NCBI RefSeq assembly: GCF_027912675.1 | Contig: NZ_CP115757.1 | Span: 248,001 to 312,000, forward strand | Length of the DNA stretch: 64,000 nucleotides | Direction of reading: 5' to 3' | From: Paracoccus sp. SCSIO 75233 | GTDB lineage: Bacteria > Pseudomonadota > Alphaproteobacteria > Rhodobacterales > Rhodobacteraceae | Made by a program: the position numbers and the translations under genes | Notes under the pieces: model-generated | Databases searched by the model: none | Seen by the model: the letters and a program-made list of their open reading frames with translations, nothing else | What the model was told of the DNA's origin: nothing | Part shown: positions 34,012 through 43,623 of the stretch, piece by piece | Layout of the letters: every line of letters begins with the position of its first letter | Numbering within the stretch: the stretch's first letter is position 1

Positions 34012-35562
34012 GTGGCCACGTCCGGCAAATCCAGTAAAAGCAGCAAATCCGACAAATCCAATTCGTCCAGAGAAAAGGGCGGCGAGACGAGGCAAGCGTC
34101 GACCACGCCCGTCGTGCCGTCAACCAAGGTCGAGACCGGGGGCGTTACGGTATCGCGCATCCCTCCGTCGCAACCGATCCAATCCGGTCTGGTCGGCGAG
34201 GCCGTCGATAATGTGAAGCCTGCCGCACGGAAGGCGACGGCGGCGAAAGCGGAAACCGCGACCGAACTTGCCAGCCGGGTGCCGTCGACGCCGCCGCGCA
34301 AGCCGGGTGCTGCCAGTGCAACGTCGGCGGAGGCGCCTGCGTCCACCTCGACCAGCCCGGCGGCGCAGGACCGGAAGGCGGATGCGCTGCCTCCGCCCCA
34401 GCAGCCCGGCCAGACGACTGTGGTCAAGAAAACCGGCTTCTGGCCGACCGCGCTTGGCGGCGTGGTCGCGGCAGCACTTGGGGCGGGTGCGGCTTATTAC
34501 GCACTGCCGAAGCTTTCTTCCCCGGCTGGGGAACAGGCGCAACAAATTGATGCGGATGCGCTGACGACGGAAGCTGTCACGGCTGCAACAGAGGCAGCAC
34601 GGGCTGAAATCGGAACGCTGCGCGAGGAAACCCTCGCCGCCGCGACCGAGGCTGCGACGACTGCGGGCAGCGAAGCAGGGACCGCCGCCGCCCAGCAGAT
34701 CATCGCGGATATGCCGGAAGGCGCGGATACGACGACCGGGATGCAGGCCGCCTTGCAGGCCCAGGCTGACAAGATCGCAGCTCTTGAGGCCGCGCTGGCG
34801 GACCGTCCGGCTTCCGCCGAGCAGGCAACAAACGCTGCCGAGGAGCCGCAGGCTTCTGCCGATCTGATGGCCGAACTGAACTCGCTGCGCGAACAGCTTT
34901 CCGCTCAGCGGGAGGAGATCGCGGCACTGACCGACCGCCCGCAGATCAATCCGCAGGATGTCGAGCAGATACGGCAACTCGCAGCGGGGGCCGAATCGGT
35001 CAAGGCCGAAATAGACGCGGTCGCCTCGCAGGCGCAGGAACAACTCGCCGCCGTCCAGTCGGAGGCGGATGCCGCAACCCAGCGGGCACAGGCCGTCGCC
35101 TCGGTCGCTGCCATCGGTGCCGCGCTTGAGCGTGGCGGGTCGCCCGAGGAAGCCGTGCAGCAACTGGAAGAGGCCGGTATCGACGTGCCGGAGCCGCTTG
35201 CCGTAGGCGATCTGCCGACGCTTGACCAGATCCAGACGGAATATGACGCGGCCTCACGCGCGGCGCTTCGTGCTTCGCTGGAGGAAACATCGGGTGAGGG
35301 CGGCGCGATTGGTGCGGTTGGCACCTTCCTTCGGATGCAGACCGGCGCCCGCTCGGTCGAGCCGCGGGAGGGTGACGATCCGGACGCCGTGCTGTCGCGC
35401 GCTGGCGCGTTCGTCGCAAAAGGCGAACTGACCATCGCGCTTGACGAGCTTTCGGCGCTGCCTCCCGCCGGGCAGGATGCAATCGCCGATTGGAAAGCCC
35501 GGGCTGAAGCCTATATCGCCGCGCAAACGGCACTGAACGACGTCGCCACGACGCTGAACTGA
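34012..35562 (+). CDS. Mic60/mitofilin-family inner-membrane protein
   Basis: A bacterial homologue of mitochondrial Mic60, which shapes cristae and intracytoplasmic membranes in alphaproteobacteria. The start is a GTG after AGGGGGAAGCGAC. A disordered Ser/Lys/Pro-rich cytoplasmic part (residues 1-140) precedes one membrane span (WPTALGGVVAAALGAGAAYY, about 144-163). Next comes a long Ala/Glu-rich coiled coil (about 175-365), then the C-terminal mitofilin region with VGDLPTLDQIQTEYD and GAFVAKGELTIALDELSALP. The 516-aa length fits. It is sandwiched between hemD and hemY, with hemY 10 bases downstream. Confidence 0.9.
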   Translation: MATSGKSSKSSKSDKSNSSREKGGETRQASTTPVVPSTKVETGGVTVSRIPPSQPIQSGLVGEAVDNVKPAARKATAAKAETATELASRVPSTPPRKPGAASATSAEAPASTSTSPAAQDRKADALPPPQQPGQTTVVKKTGFWPTALGGVVAAALGAGAAYYALPKLSSPAGEQAQQIDADALTTEAVTAATEAARAEIGTLREETLAAATEAATTAGSEAGTAAAQQIIADMPEGADTTTGMQAALQAQADKIAALEAALADRPASAEQATNAAEEPQASADLMAELNSLREQLSAQREEIAALTDRPQINPQDVEQIRQLAAGAESVKAEIDAVASQAQEQLAAVQSEADAATQRAQAVASVAAIGAALERGGSPEEAVQQLEEAGIDVPEPLAVGDLPTLDQIQTEYDAASRAALRASLEETSGEGGAIGAVGTFLRMQTGARSVEPREGDDPDAVLSRAGAFVAKGELTIALDELSALPPAGQDAIADWKARAEAYIAAQTALNDVATTLN

Positions 35563-35572
35563 GGGGATAATC

Positions 35573-37432
35573 ATGCTGCTGACACTCCTGAAAGTCCTTC
35601 TGTTCTTCGCCGTGATTCTGGCGGTCGCACTGGGGCTGAACCATCTTTCCGCAACGTCCGAGGGCGTGCAGATCGTCCTTGGCGGGACCGAATATACGCT
35701 TGGCCCGATTCAGGCCGTCGTGGCGCTTCTGGTGCTGCTGGCGCTCACTTGGGTGATGTTCAAGCTGATCGGCATCCTGTGGGCGTTCCTGCGCTTCATC
35801 ATGGGTGATGAAACCGCAATCAACCGTTACTTCGCACGCTCGCGCCGTGAGAAGGGTCTTGAGGCGCTGTCGCAAGGTCTGCTCGCCGTTGCCGCGGGTG
35901 AAGGGAAGCAGGCGCAGGAACATGCTAACCGGGCCGCGAAATATCTCGACGACACGCGGGCGACAAAACTGCTCTCCGCGCAGGCCGCCGAAGTCGCGGG
36001 CGACGAGGCGAAGGCGGAGACCTGCTATCGCGATATGCTCGACGATGACCGTACCCGCTTTGTCGGGATGCGCGGGCTGCTGAAGCATCGGCTTGCGGCT
36101 GGCGATACCGATACCGCGCTGCAACTGGCGCAGAAGGCCTATGCGCTGCGCCCGAAGAATGCGGATATGCAGAACACGCTGCTGGAATTGTCGACCAAGC
36201 AAGGCGACTGGAAGGGCGCGCGCGGCGTTTTGAAGGACAAGCGCAAGCAGGGCGAATTGCCGCAGGATGTCCATATCCGCCGCGATGCCGTTCTGGCCTT
36301 GCAGGAGGCGCGCGACGTGCTGTCCAAGGGCAACTCCGTCTCCGCGCGCGAGGCAGCGATCTCCGCTGCGAAAGCCTCGCCCGACCTGATCCCTGCCGTG
36401 GTGCTTGCAGCCCGCACGCAACTGGCGCAGCAGGATACGCGCGGCGCGGAGCGGCTGTTGGAGAAGGCGTGGTCCGTGCGTCCGCATCCCGACCTCGCCG
36501 CAGCCTATGCCGAGATCAAGCCGGACGAGACCCCGCAGCAGCGTCTGCGCCGTTTCGAATCGCTGATGAAGCGCAAGCCGGATGATCTGGAAACCCGGCT
36601 TCTGCGGGCCGAGTTGTTGCTGGCCAATGAAGATTTCCCCGGTGCGCGCCGTGCGCTTGGCGATCTGGCAGAGACGCATCCGACGACGCGGACGCTGTCA
36701 ATCATGGCGGCAATCGAGCGTGGCGAAGGCGGCGACGATGCGGCGGTCCGGGCGTGGTTGGTCAAGGCCATGAATGCCTCGCGTGGACCGCAATGGGTCT
36801 GCGACAAATGCGAACACATCATGGAGGACTGGGCGCCGGTCTGCGAAAACTGCAGCGGGTTCGATACGCTGAGCTGGCGTGAGCCGGCGCAGAAGCGTTC
36901 CACCAATGTGGCAGGCGGGGCGGAATTGCTGCCATTGCTGATCGGCAAGCCAGAGCAGAAGGCCAGGGAAGATACCGCCGAGCCGGGTGAGAATGCCCGT
37001 GACGTCTCCGAACCGCCGCAGCCTGCCAAGGAAACCGCCGGTTCCGTGGTTGCCGATGTTGCGCCGGGTATGGTGCCGCGAGAATCAGATTTCGTGGATG
37101 AACCCAAGGGGGGCGAGGCGAAAAAGGCGTCGCCCGGCAACTCGGCCAGCAAGCCGAAGGATGCCGCGTCGCCTCAGCCGGAAGCTGTCGAACAGCAGAA
37201 GGAACCGGTCGCACAGGCTTCGGCAAAGATGAAGCCGGTGCCGGAGAAATCTCCTGCGCAAACACAGCCCATCACCGCGCCCGAACCCGTTCGCCCCGAT
37301 GTCGACCTGCCCGAGGATGACAGCCTGCCCCCCGCCCGGGAAGCAGCGCGCCACGGCCCGGCAGTGGATGCGAGCGGCAATCCGGTGCGCCCCGATGTGG
37401 AACCGCTGGACCCGCCCGCAAGGTCGCGCTGA
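35573..37432 (+). CDS. hemY: HemY-family TPR membrane protein
   Basis: This is the proteobacterial HemY with HemY_N domain, not protoporphyrinogen oxidase. Two membrane spans lie at residues 4-22 and 43-65, followed by TPR-like helices (about 80-395). A zinc-ribbon-like module at about 404-425 (WVCDKCEHIMEDWAPVCENC) has two CxxC pairs. The last 170 residues are a disordered, Pro/Glu/Lys-rich tail. The role is in haem biosynthesis or trafficking, inferred from its constant linkage to hemD and Mic60. The 619-aa length is long for the family because of the tail. Confidence 0.92.
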   Translation: MLLTLLKVLLFFAVILAVALGLNHLSATSEGVQIVLGGTEYTLGPIQAVVALLVLLALTWVMFKLIGILWAFLRFIMGDETAINRYFARSRREKGLEALSQGLLAVAAGEGKQAQEHANRAAKYLDDTRATKLLSAQAAEVAGDEAKAETCYRDMLDDDRTRFVGMRGLLKHRLAAGDTDTALQLAQKAYALRPKNADMQNTLLELSTKQGDWKGARGVLKDKRKQGELPQDVHIRRDAVLALQEARDVLSKGNSVSAREAAISAAKASPDLIPAVVLAARTQLAQQDTRGAERLLEKAWSVRPHPDLAAAYAEIKPDETPQQRLRRFESLMKRKPDDLETRLLRAELLLANEDFPGARRALGDLAETHPTTRTLSIMAAIERGEGGDDAAVRAWLVKAMNASRGPQWVCDKCEHIMEDWAPVCENCSGFDTLSWREPAQKRSTNVAGGAELLPLLIGKPEQKAREDTAEPGENARDVSEPPQPAKETAGSVVADVAPGMVPRESDFVDEPKGGEAKKASPGNSASKPKDAASPQPEAVEQQKEPVAQASAKMKPVPEKSPAQTQPITAPEPVRPDVDLPEDDSLPPAREAARHGPAVDASGNPVRPDVEPLDPPARSR

Positions 37433-37479
37433 CGGTTTTCCCGGTCCATCGGGCATGGTTGCGAAAAGGGTCTTTCACC

Positions 37480-37507
37480 CCGCGCCGGAACCTGCTATCC
37501 GGCGCGG
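37480..37507 (+). terminator. Terminator after hemY
   Basis: Perfect 9-bp arms CCGCGCCGG and CCGGCGCGG enclose a 10-nt loop, between the hemY stop and the tRNA-Thr gene. There is no T-tract. Confidence 0.5.
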
Positions 37508-37519
37508 CACACAGACAAA

Positions 37520-37595
37520 GCCGCTGTAGCTCAGCTGGTAGAGCACGTCATTCGTAATGATGGGGTCGGGGGTTCGAGTCCCTTCAGCGGCACCA
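37520..37595 (+). tRNA. tRNA-Thr (anticodon CGU)
   Basis: A 76-nt cloverleaf with encoded CCA: acceptor GCCGCTG/CAGCGGC, D-arm GCTC/GAGC, anticodon loop TTCGTAA giving CGU, T-arm GGGGG-TTCGAGT-CCCTT. It reads ACG codons and complements the UGU isoacceptor earlier in the window. No integrated element is attached to it. Confidence 0.96.
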
Positions 37596-37709
37596 TGTCT
37601 GTTTTCCGCATCTGAAATATTAAATTTCGTTACCGGCCGTTGATCCAAGTCAATGTCGCGACCGAATCCCTTCGTTTTACTGGCTGGAACCATAAAGGGA
37701 GTGGATTGA

Positions 37710-38204
37710 TTGCGGCTTACGGTTCGGACAAATCTGGCGATGCGGGTGCTGATGTATTGCGCCGTCAATCGACATCATCTCACCCGGTCGAGCGAGGTTG
37801 CGGCGGCGTGCAACGCCTCTCCGCATCACGTTGCGCAAGTGGTCAATCAACTCGCCGCTCAGGGGTTTCTGACAACGCATCGCGGACGCACGGGCGGGAT
37901 CGAGCTGGCCCGTGACCCCGACAGCATCACCATCGGCGAGGTTTTCTCGGAATTCGAGGCGGCGTTGCCGCTGACCGAGTGTTTTGACGCAGAGGGGAAT
38001 ACCTGCCCCCTGACCACCGGATGCAGGCTGCGGGATGCGTTGATCGGCGCGGTTGCGGCGTTTTACCGCGAACTCAACCATATCACGCTGGAAGAGCTGG
38101 TTCAGGACAATATCAATCTGGAAACCGCGTTCTCCGGTGCCGGATGCGCGGCGATCAGGAAAGATCGGCAGCGCCGCAAGGATAAATATCTGCTGCAGGA
38201 ATGA
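37710..38204 (+). CDS. nsrR: Rrf2-family nitric-oxide-sensing repressor NsrR
   Basis: A 164-aa iron-sulfur regulator. The N-terminal winged helix (MRLTVRTNLAMRVLMYCA, with recognition helix NASPHHVAQVVNQLAAQGF) matches NsrR. The cluster-binding Cys are 91, 99 and 105 in ECFDAEGNTCPLTTGCRL. NsrR loses its cluster with NO and derepresses NO-detoxifying genes. The start is a TTG after AGGGAGTGGA; it is supported by the conserved N-terminus, since the next ATG would cut into the first helix. No hmp or nor gene is in the window; the next gene starts the agl operon. Confidence 0.9.
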   Translation: MRLTVRTNLAMRVLMYCAVNRHHLTRSSEVAAACNASPHHVAQVVNQLAAQGFLTTHRGRTGGIELARDPDSITIGEVFSEFEAALPLTECFDAEGNTCPLTTGCRLRDALIGAVAAFYRELNHITLEELVQDNINLETAFSGAGCAAIRKDRQRRKDKYLLQE

Positions 38205-38507
38205 TCTTTCGCCGCCGGTGATTTGTACCGTGGTCCCTTTGCCGGGATAGCCATCGCCCTCACTCTCCCCGGATTGTGTTTTTTTGTCGCCGATCCGCCA
38301 GTCGCATCGTTCGGCTGCTGCGCCGCCGCGAGGCGGATTTCTCAACATCCACAATATCATGATGAAATCGCCGGCCTGATCTGGCCCGTGCCGGATGCAG
38401 TTGCGGCATGTCCAAAAGGACAGATCAGTGTTTGACATTTGCGACAATTGGCGATGAATCTGGAGCAATTCCCCAGAACGGGGCGTCCAACAGACGGAGG
38501 AGAAAAC
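38205..38507 (+). promoter_or_regulatory. Intergenic region upstream of aglE with dyad and promoter-like sequence
   Basis: About 300 bases without a gene. A perfect dyad TGTCC-AAAA-GGACA lies at 38409-38422. Ten bases after it, TTGACA (38432-38437) is a consensus -35 box; a weak -10 follows after 16-17 bases. The remaining upstream part shows no conserved structure. The dyad's place next to the -35 suits an operator for the agl operon. Confidence 0.45.
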
Positions 38508-39863
38508 GTGAAAACGACAATCCTGACTTCCGCGGCGATGATAGCGCTCACGACCGCAGCGGCGAATGCTCAGCTCATCTTCGAGCCGGGCGAGGATGAT
38601 CGGTTCAACTGGGCCAGCTATGAGGAGTTTGCGGCCAGCCATACCGGCATGGACGGGCAAAGCCTGCAAGTCTTCGGCCCGTGGCTGGGCGGTGACAAGG
38701 ATCTGTTCGAATCGGTCATTCCCTATTTCGAGGAAGCGACCGGGATCGAGGTCGAATATAACGGCTCCGACAGTTTCGAGCAGCAGATCGTGATCGACAG
38801 CGAGGCGGGATCGCCCCCAGATGTCGCGGTCTTCCCGCAGCCGGGTCTGGCCGCCGATCTGGCCGCCAAGGGCAGCCTCAAGCCGCTGGCGGATGATACC
38901 GCCGCTTGGCTGGCCGAAAACTACGCCGCCGGTGAGGACTGGGCGAAGCTCGTGACCTTCGCCGGGCCGGATGGCGAGGAAAAAGTCTACGGCTTCCCCT
39001 ACAAGGCCGATGTGAAATCGCTGGTCTGGTATGTGCCGGAGAACTTCGAGGATGCCGGATACGAGGTGCCGGAAAGTTACGAGGATCTGAAGGCCCTGAC
39101 CGAGCAGATCGTGGAGGACGGCGAAACCCCGTGGTGCATCGGTCTGGGGTCAGGCGGCGCAACCGGCTGGCCCGCAACCGACTGGGTCGAAGATCTGATG
39201 CTGCGGATGAACCCGCCGGAGGATTACGACGCCTGGGTCACGAATGAATTGCCGTTCAACGATCCTGAAATCGTGGCCGTGATCGACGAATTCGGCTGGT
39301 TCGCGAAGAATGACGATTTCGTCGCTGGCGGTGCGGGCGCGGTTTCTTCGACCGATTTCCGTGACAGCCCGAAGGGCCTCTTCGATTATCCGCCGGCCTG
39401 CTACATGCATCGTCAGGCGAGCTTTATCCCGACCTTCTTCCCCGATGGCATGGAAGCTGGCGTCGACGGGGATTTCTTCTATTTCCCGGCCTCGGCAGAG
39501 GTTGATCTGGGCCAGCCGGTTCTGGGTGGCGGCACGACCTTCTCGGTCCTGACGGATAACGAGGCGGCGATGGCGTTCATCGACTTCCTGCGCACCCCGA
39601 TCGCGCATGAGGTCTGGATGGCGCAGAAAGGCTTCATCACCCCGCATAACGGCGTCGACCCGGAGATTTACGGCGATGACACGTTGAAACGCATGGGGCA
39701 GATCCTGCTCGACGCGACGACCTTCCGTTTCGACGGTTCGGACCTGATGCCGGGGGCAATCGGTGCCGGGGCGTTCTGGACCGGCATGGTCGATTTCGTC
39801 GGCGGTCAGTCCGCGCAGGAAGCGGCGGATGCGATCCAGGGCACCTGGGACACGCTGAAGTAA
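38508..39863 (+). CDS. aglE: Alpha-glucoside ABC transporter, periplasmic binding protein AglE
   Basis: Binds maltose, sucrose or trehalose-type alpha-glucosides in the periplasm. The start GTG follows the strong ribosome site ACGGAGGAGAAAAC. A Sec signal (VKTTILTSAAMIALTTAAANAQ) is cleaved near residue 22. The mature protein of about 430 aa is a cluster D binding protein rich in acidic and aromatic residues (LQVFGPWLGGDKDLFESVIPY, LGSGGATGWPATDWVEDLML). It is the first of five genes in Sinorhizobium-like order aglE-F-G-A-K. The exact sugar cannot be read from sequence. Confidence 0.92.
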   Translation: MKTTILTSAAMIALTTAAANAQLIFEPGEDDRFNWASYEEFAASHTGMDGQSLQVFGPWLGGDKDLFESVIPYFEEATGIEVEYNGSDSFEQQIVIDSEAGSPPDVAVFPQPGLAADLAAKGSLKPLADDTAAWLAENYAAGEDWAKLVTFAGPDGEEKVYGFPYKADVKSLVWYVPENFEDAGYEVPESYEDLKALTEQIVEDGETPWCIGLGSGGATGWPATDWVEDLMLRMNPPEDYDAWVTNELPFNDPEIVAVIDEFGWFAKNDDFVAGGAGAVSSTDFRDSPKGLFDYPPACYMHRQASFIPTFFPDGMEAGVDGDFFYFPASAEVDLGQPVLGGGTTFSVLTDNEAAMAFIDFLRTPIAHEVWMAQKGFITPHNGVDPEIYGDDTLKRMGQILLDATTFRFDGSDLMPGAIGAGAFWTGMVDFVGGQSAQEAADAIQGTWDTLK

Positions 39864-39923
39864 CGAGTGATCTGCGCCCGGCCGCGCATAAGGCCGGGCG
39901 CTTCTTTGAGGGAGGGGACAGGC

Positions 39924-40919
39924 ATGGAGCTGTTATTGCTCGCTGTCGGAACCATTGCCGCCGGAGTTTTGGGCTGCGTGGCGTGGTTCTGGGGATCTAA
40001 CTGGGTGCTCGACACGATCCTGCCGCCACGCGGCGAGAATGCGGGCGACAATATCCGCCGCGCCAGCATGATCCGGCCTTGGCTGTTTCTTGGCCCGGCC
40101 ATCCTGTTTCTCGGGGTTTATCTGGTCTACCCGGTCGTCAACTCCTTCTGGTTGTCGCTGAAAAACGCGCCCAGCACGCAATTCGTGGGCGCCGACAACT
40201 ATCTCTGGCTGGTCGGGGATTCGAAATTCCGCGAATCGATGGTCAACAACTTCTTCTGGCTGCTGGTTGTGCCCGCGCTCTCGACGCTGTTCGGCCTGAT
40301 CGCCGCGCAACTCACCGACCGGATCCGCTGGGGCAATATCGGCAAGTCGCTGATCTTCATGCCGATGGCGATCTCCTTCGTCGGTGCGGGTGTGATCTGG
40401 AAGCTGATCTATGAATATCGCGAAGCGGGCGAGGAGCAGATCGGCCTGCTCAACGCCTTTGTGCAGTGGATCGGTGGCGAGCCGCAGACATGGCTGACGA
40501 TCCAGCCGTGGAACAACTTCTTCCTGATGATCGTGCTGGTCTGGATCCAGACCGGCTTTGCGATGGTGATCCTCTCCGCCGCGCTGCGCGGCATCCCGGA
40601 GGAAACCATCGAGGCTGCGGTGCTGGACGGCGCGAACCCGTGGCAGATTTTCTTCAAGATCAAAGTGCCGCAGATCATGGGCACGATCGCGGTCGTCTGG
40701 ACGACGATCACCATTACCGTGCTGAAGGTCTTCGACATCGTGTTCGTCATGACCAACGGTCAGTGGGGCACGCAGGTGCTTGCCAACCTGATGTATGACT
40801 GGATGTTCCGCGGCTCGCCGGATTACGGGCGCGGCTCGGCCATTGCCATCGTGCTGATGGTCCTCGTGCTGCCGATCATGATCTGGAACATCCGTAACGT
40901 CCGTAAGGAGATGCGCTGA
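39924..40919 (+). CDS. aglF: Alpha-glucoside ABC transporter permease AglF
   Basis: A MalF-type inner-membrane permease of 331 aa with an N-terminal span (MELLLLAVGTIAAGVLGCVAWF), a second span near PWLFLGPAILFLGVYLVYP, and the family's EAA loop for contact with the ATPase (EETIEAAVLDGANPWQIFFKIKVP). The start ATG follows GAGGGAGGGGACAGGC. Its stop overlaps the aglG start (TGATG). Confidence 0.93.
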   Translation: MELLLLAVGTIAAGVLGCVAWFWGSNWVLDTILPPRGENAGDNIRRASMIRPWLFLGPAILFLGVYLVYPVVNSFWLSLKNAPSTQFVGADNYLWLVGDSKFRESMVNNFFWLLVVPALSTLFGLIAAQLTDRIRWGNIGKSLIFMPMAISFVGAGVIWKLIYEYREAGEEQIGLLNAFVQWIGGEPQTWLTIQPWNNFFLMIVLVWIQTGFAMVILSAALRGIPEETIEAAVLDGANPWQIFFKIKVPQIMGTIAVVWTTITITVLKVFDIVFVMTNGQWGTQVLANLMYDWMFRGSPDYGRGSAIAIVLMVLVLPIMIWNIRNVRKEMR

Positions 40920-42052
40920 TGGAAGGCATGGCCGGACAAAAATCGACGCTCACCTGGGCGGTCAACCTCGCGGCTCTGCTTCTGGTGGTGCTGTGGACCA
41001 TTCCGACACTGGGCCTTTTCGTGTCGTCCTTCCGGGACCGGGACCAGATTTCGGAGACCGGATGGTGGAAATCGCTGTCCTCGATCGAGCAGACCAGCTT
41101 CGCCCGGTCCGGGACGGCTGACGATCAGGTGCAGGATGGCGATCTGTTCGTGATCACCGGCAATGTGCTGGAGGAGGGGCAATCCCTCGCCGCTTGGGGC
41201 ACAAGCGCGCGCGCCCCGTCCGAATACCAGCCCGGTGATCTGGCGGAGATTGACGAGGGCGTGACCCTGACGGTTGTGGATGACGGCACCTATCGCATGG
41301 AATCGCAAACGCCGTTCGAGATGACGCGGGGCGAACGGATATTCCTGACCACGGAAAGTCCGCCGGAGTTCACGACCGAGAATTACAGCCGCGTGATGAA
41401 CGCCGAAGGCATCGGGCGCGCCTTCATGAATACGCTGACCGTGACCATTCCGGCGACGATCATCCCGATCCTGATCGCGGCTTTCGCGGCCTATGCGCTG
41501 GCGTGGATGGAGTTTCCCGGACGGGCGCTGCTGACCGCCGCCGTGGTCGGCCTGCTGGTCGTGCCGTTGCAGCTTGCCCTGATCCCGTTGCTTCAGCTTC
41601 ATAACAGCATCGGCATCGGCAAGGGCTATCTGGGCATCTGGCTGGCGCATACCGGGTTTGGTCTGCCGCTGGCGATCTATCTGCTTAGAAACTACATGGC
41701 CGGTCTGCCGCGCGAGGTGATAGAATCCGCCCGCGTGGATGGCGCGACGGAGTTCCAGATCTTCCGCAAGATCATCCTGCCGCTGTCCTTCCCGGCGCTG
41801 GCGTCCTTCGCGATCTTCCAGTTCCTCTGGGTCTGGAACGACCTGCTGATCGCGACCGTGTTCCTCGGCAATTCGCGTGACCAACTGGTCATGACCGGCG
41901 TCCTGCGCGAGATGATGGGCTCGCGCGGCGGCGAATGGGAAATCCTTGCGACCTCGGCCTTTATCTCGATTGCCGTGCCGCTGCTCGTGTTCTTCGCGAT
42001 GCAGCGTTATCTGGTCCGTGGCCTGCTGGCCGGTTCTGTAAAAGGTGGCTGA
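40919..42052 (+). CDS. aglG: Alpha-glucoside ABC transporter permease AglG
   Basis: A MalG-type permease of 377 aa. A first membrane span (about residues 14-35) is followed by a large periplasmic region of about 110 residues (FRDRDQISETGWWKSL to PPEFTTENYSRVMN), which is characteristic of AglG. Five core spans and the EAA loop (REVIESARVDGATEFQIFRKIILP) follow. The start and stop each overlap neighbours by one base, so aglF, aglG and aglA are co-translated. Confidence 0.93.
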   Translation: MEGMAGQKSTLTWAVNLAALLLVVLWTIPTLGLFVSSFRDRDQISETGWWKSLSSIEQTSFARSGTADDQVQDGDLFVITGNVLEEGQSLAAWGTSARAPSEYQPGDLAEIDEGVTLTVVDDGTYRMESQTPFEMTRGERIFLTTESPPEFTTENYSRVMNAEGIGRAFMNTLTVTIPATIIPILIAAFAAYALAWMEFPGRALLTAAVVGLLVVPLQLALIPLLQLHNSIGIGKGYLGIWLAHTGFGLPLAIYLLRNYMAGLPREVIESARVDGATEFQIFRKIILPLSFPALASFAIFQFLWVWNDLLIATVFLGNSRDQLVMTGVLREMMGSRGGEWEILATSAFISIAVPLLVFFAMQRYLVRGLLAGSVKGG

Positions 42053-43596
42053 TGAATAAGCTTGAAAAAGCGCAAGACTGGTGGAAGGGCGCGGTGATCT
42101 ATCAGGTCTATCCGCGCAGCTATCAGGACACGACCGGGGACGGCACGGGCGATCTGCGCGGGATCACGCAGCGGTTGGATCATATCGCCTCGCTCGGGGC
42201 GGATGCGGTCTGGATCTCGCCCTTCTTCCGCTCGCCGATGAAGGATTTCGGCTATGATGTCAGCGACTACCGCGACATCGACCCGATTTTCGGCAATATC
42301 GCGGATTTCGATGCCCTGATCGCGCGCGCGCATGATCTGGGCCTGAAGGTGATGATCGACCTTGTGCTGTCACATACCTCGGACGAGCATCCGTGGTTCG
42401 TGGAAAGCCGGGCCAGCCGCGATAATCCGAAAGCCGATTGGTATGTCTGGTCCGACCCCAAGCCGGATGGCACGCCGCCGAATAACTGGCTGTCGATCTT
42501 TGGCGGTCCGGCCTGGCAGTGGGATGCACGGCGGGAGCAGTATTATCTGCACAACTTCCTGACCGCCCAACCCGACCTGAACTTCCACAATGCGAATGTG
42601 CAGCAGGCGTTGCTGGACGTGGCGCATTTCTGGCTGGAGCGGGGCGTGGACGGGTTCCGGCTCGACACGATCAACTTCTACACCCACGACGCCGAACTTC
42701 GCGACAACCCGGCCCTGCCGCCGGAGGAGCGGAACGACCAGACCGCGCCGAAGGTGAACCCGTATAACCACCAGTTGCACGTCTACGATAAATCGCGGCC
42801 CGAGAACCTGATCTTCCTCGAAAAACTCCGCGCCGTGATGGAGCCTTACGGCGCGGCTGCGGTTGGCGAAATCGGTGACAGTCAGCGCGGGCTGGAGCTG
42901 TTGGGCGAATACACCTCCGGCGATAAGCGGATGCATATGTCCTATGCGTTCGAGTTTCTGTCGGGCAGCGATCTGACCGCGCAGCGCATCGTCGATGTCT
43001 TTGCCGATGTGGACCAGAAAGCACCGGAGGGCTGGCCCTGCTGGGCGTTCTCGAACCACGACGTCGTCCGCCACGCGACCCGCTGGCATCTGAGCGACGC
43101 TGCGGTCTCTGCCTATGCGACGGTGATGATGTTCCTGCGCGGCTCGGTCTGCATCTATCAGGGGGAGGAGCTTGGCCTGCCCGAAGCCGATGTCCCGTTC
43201 GAGGCGTTGCAGGACCCCTACGGCATCGAGTTCTGGCCGGAATTCAAGGGCCGCGACGGCTGCCGCACCCCGATGGTGTGGGAGGGGAATGCCAACACCC
43301 ATGCGGGTTTCTCGACCGCCGTGCCGTGGCTGCCGATCCCGCATGAGCATCTGTCGCGCGCCGTGTCGGAGCAGGAGCATCGCGCCGGATCGATCCTGAA
43401 CCATTACCGCTGGGCCATTGCCCTTCGTCACAAGCATCAATCGCTGCAAACCGGCAATCAGACGATCCGTGCCGATGGCGACGTGCTGATCATCGAACGT
43501 CGCGCCAAGGATGACAGCGTGACGCTGCGGATCAATCTGTCGGATCGCGAGGCGGGCGGGCTGGGCCCGTGGCAGTCGGAAATTAACGAGGAATAA
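42052..43596 (+). CDS. aglA: Alpha-glucosidase AglA (GH13)
   Basis: A 514-aa cytoplasmic GH13 enzyme that splits imported alpha-glucosides. Conserved regions are DLVLSHTSDEHPWF (region I, with Ser in place of the usual Asn before His), GFRLDTINF (nucleophile Asp), VGEIGD (acid/base Glu) and FSNHDVVR. Its start MNKLEKAQDWWKGAVIYQVYPRSYQD is typical of oligo-1,6-/alpha-glucosidases. The absence of a signal peptide fits hydrolysis after uptake by AglEFGK. It is translationally coupled to aglG. Confidence 0.93.
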   Translation: MNKLEKAQDWWKGAVIYQVYPRSYQDTTGDGTGDLRGITQRLDHIASLGADAVWISPFFRSPMKDFGYDVSDYRDIDPIFGNIADFDALIARAHDLGLKVMIDLVLSHTSDEHPWFVESRASRDNPKADWYVWSDPKPDGTPPNNWLSIFGGPAWQWDARREQYYLHNFLTAQPDLNFHNANVQQALLDVAHFWLERGVDGFRLDTINFYTHDAELRDNPALPPEERNDQTAPKVNPYNHQLHVYDKSRPENLIFLEKLRAVMEPYGAAAVGEIGDSQRGLELLGEYTSGDKRMHMSYAFEFLSGSDLTAQRIVDVFADVDQKAPEGWPCWAFSNHDVVRHATRWHLSDAAVSAYATVMMFLRGSVCIYQGEELGLPEADVPFEALQDPYGIEFWPEFKGRDGCRTPMVWEGNANTHAGFSTAVPWLPIPHEHLSRAVSEQEHRAGSILNHYRWAIALRHKHQSLQTGNQTIRADGDVLIIERRAKDDSVTLRINLSDREAGGLGPWQSEINEE

Positions 43597-43623
43597 CCGG
43601 GGCAGAACCGGGGGGAGCGTATT

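Noticed and set aside
37475..37768. Minus-strand frame containing EGTRTPDPIITNDVLYQLSYSG
   Set aside because: Antisense reading of the tRNA-Thr(CGU) gene, the same type of artefact.
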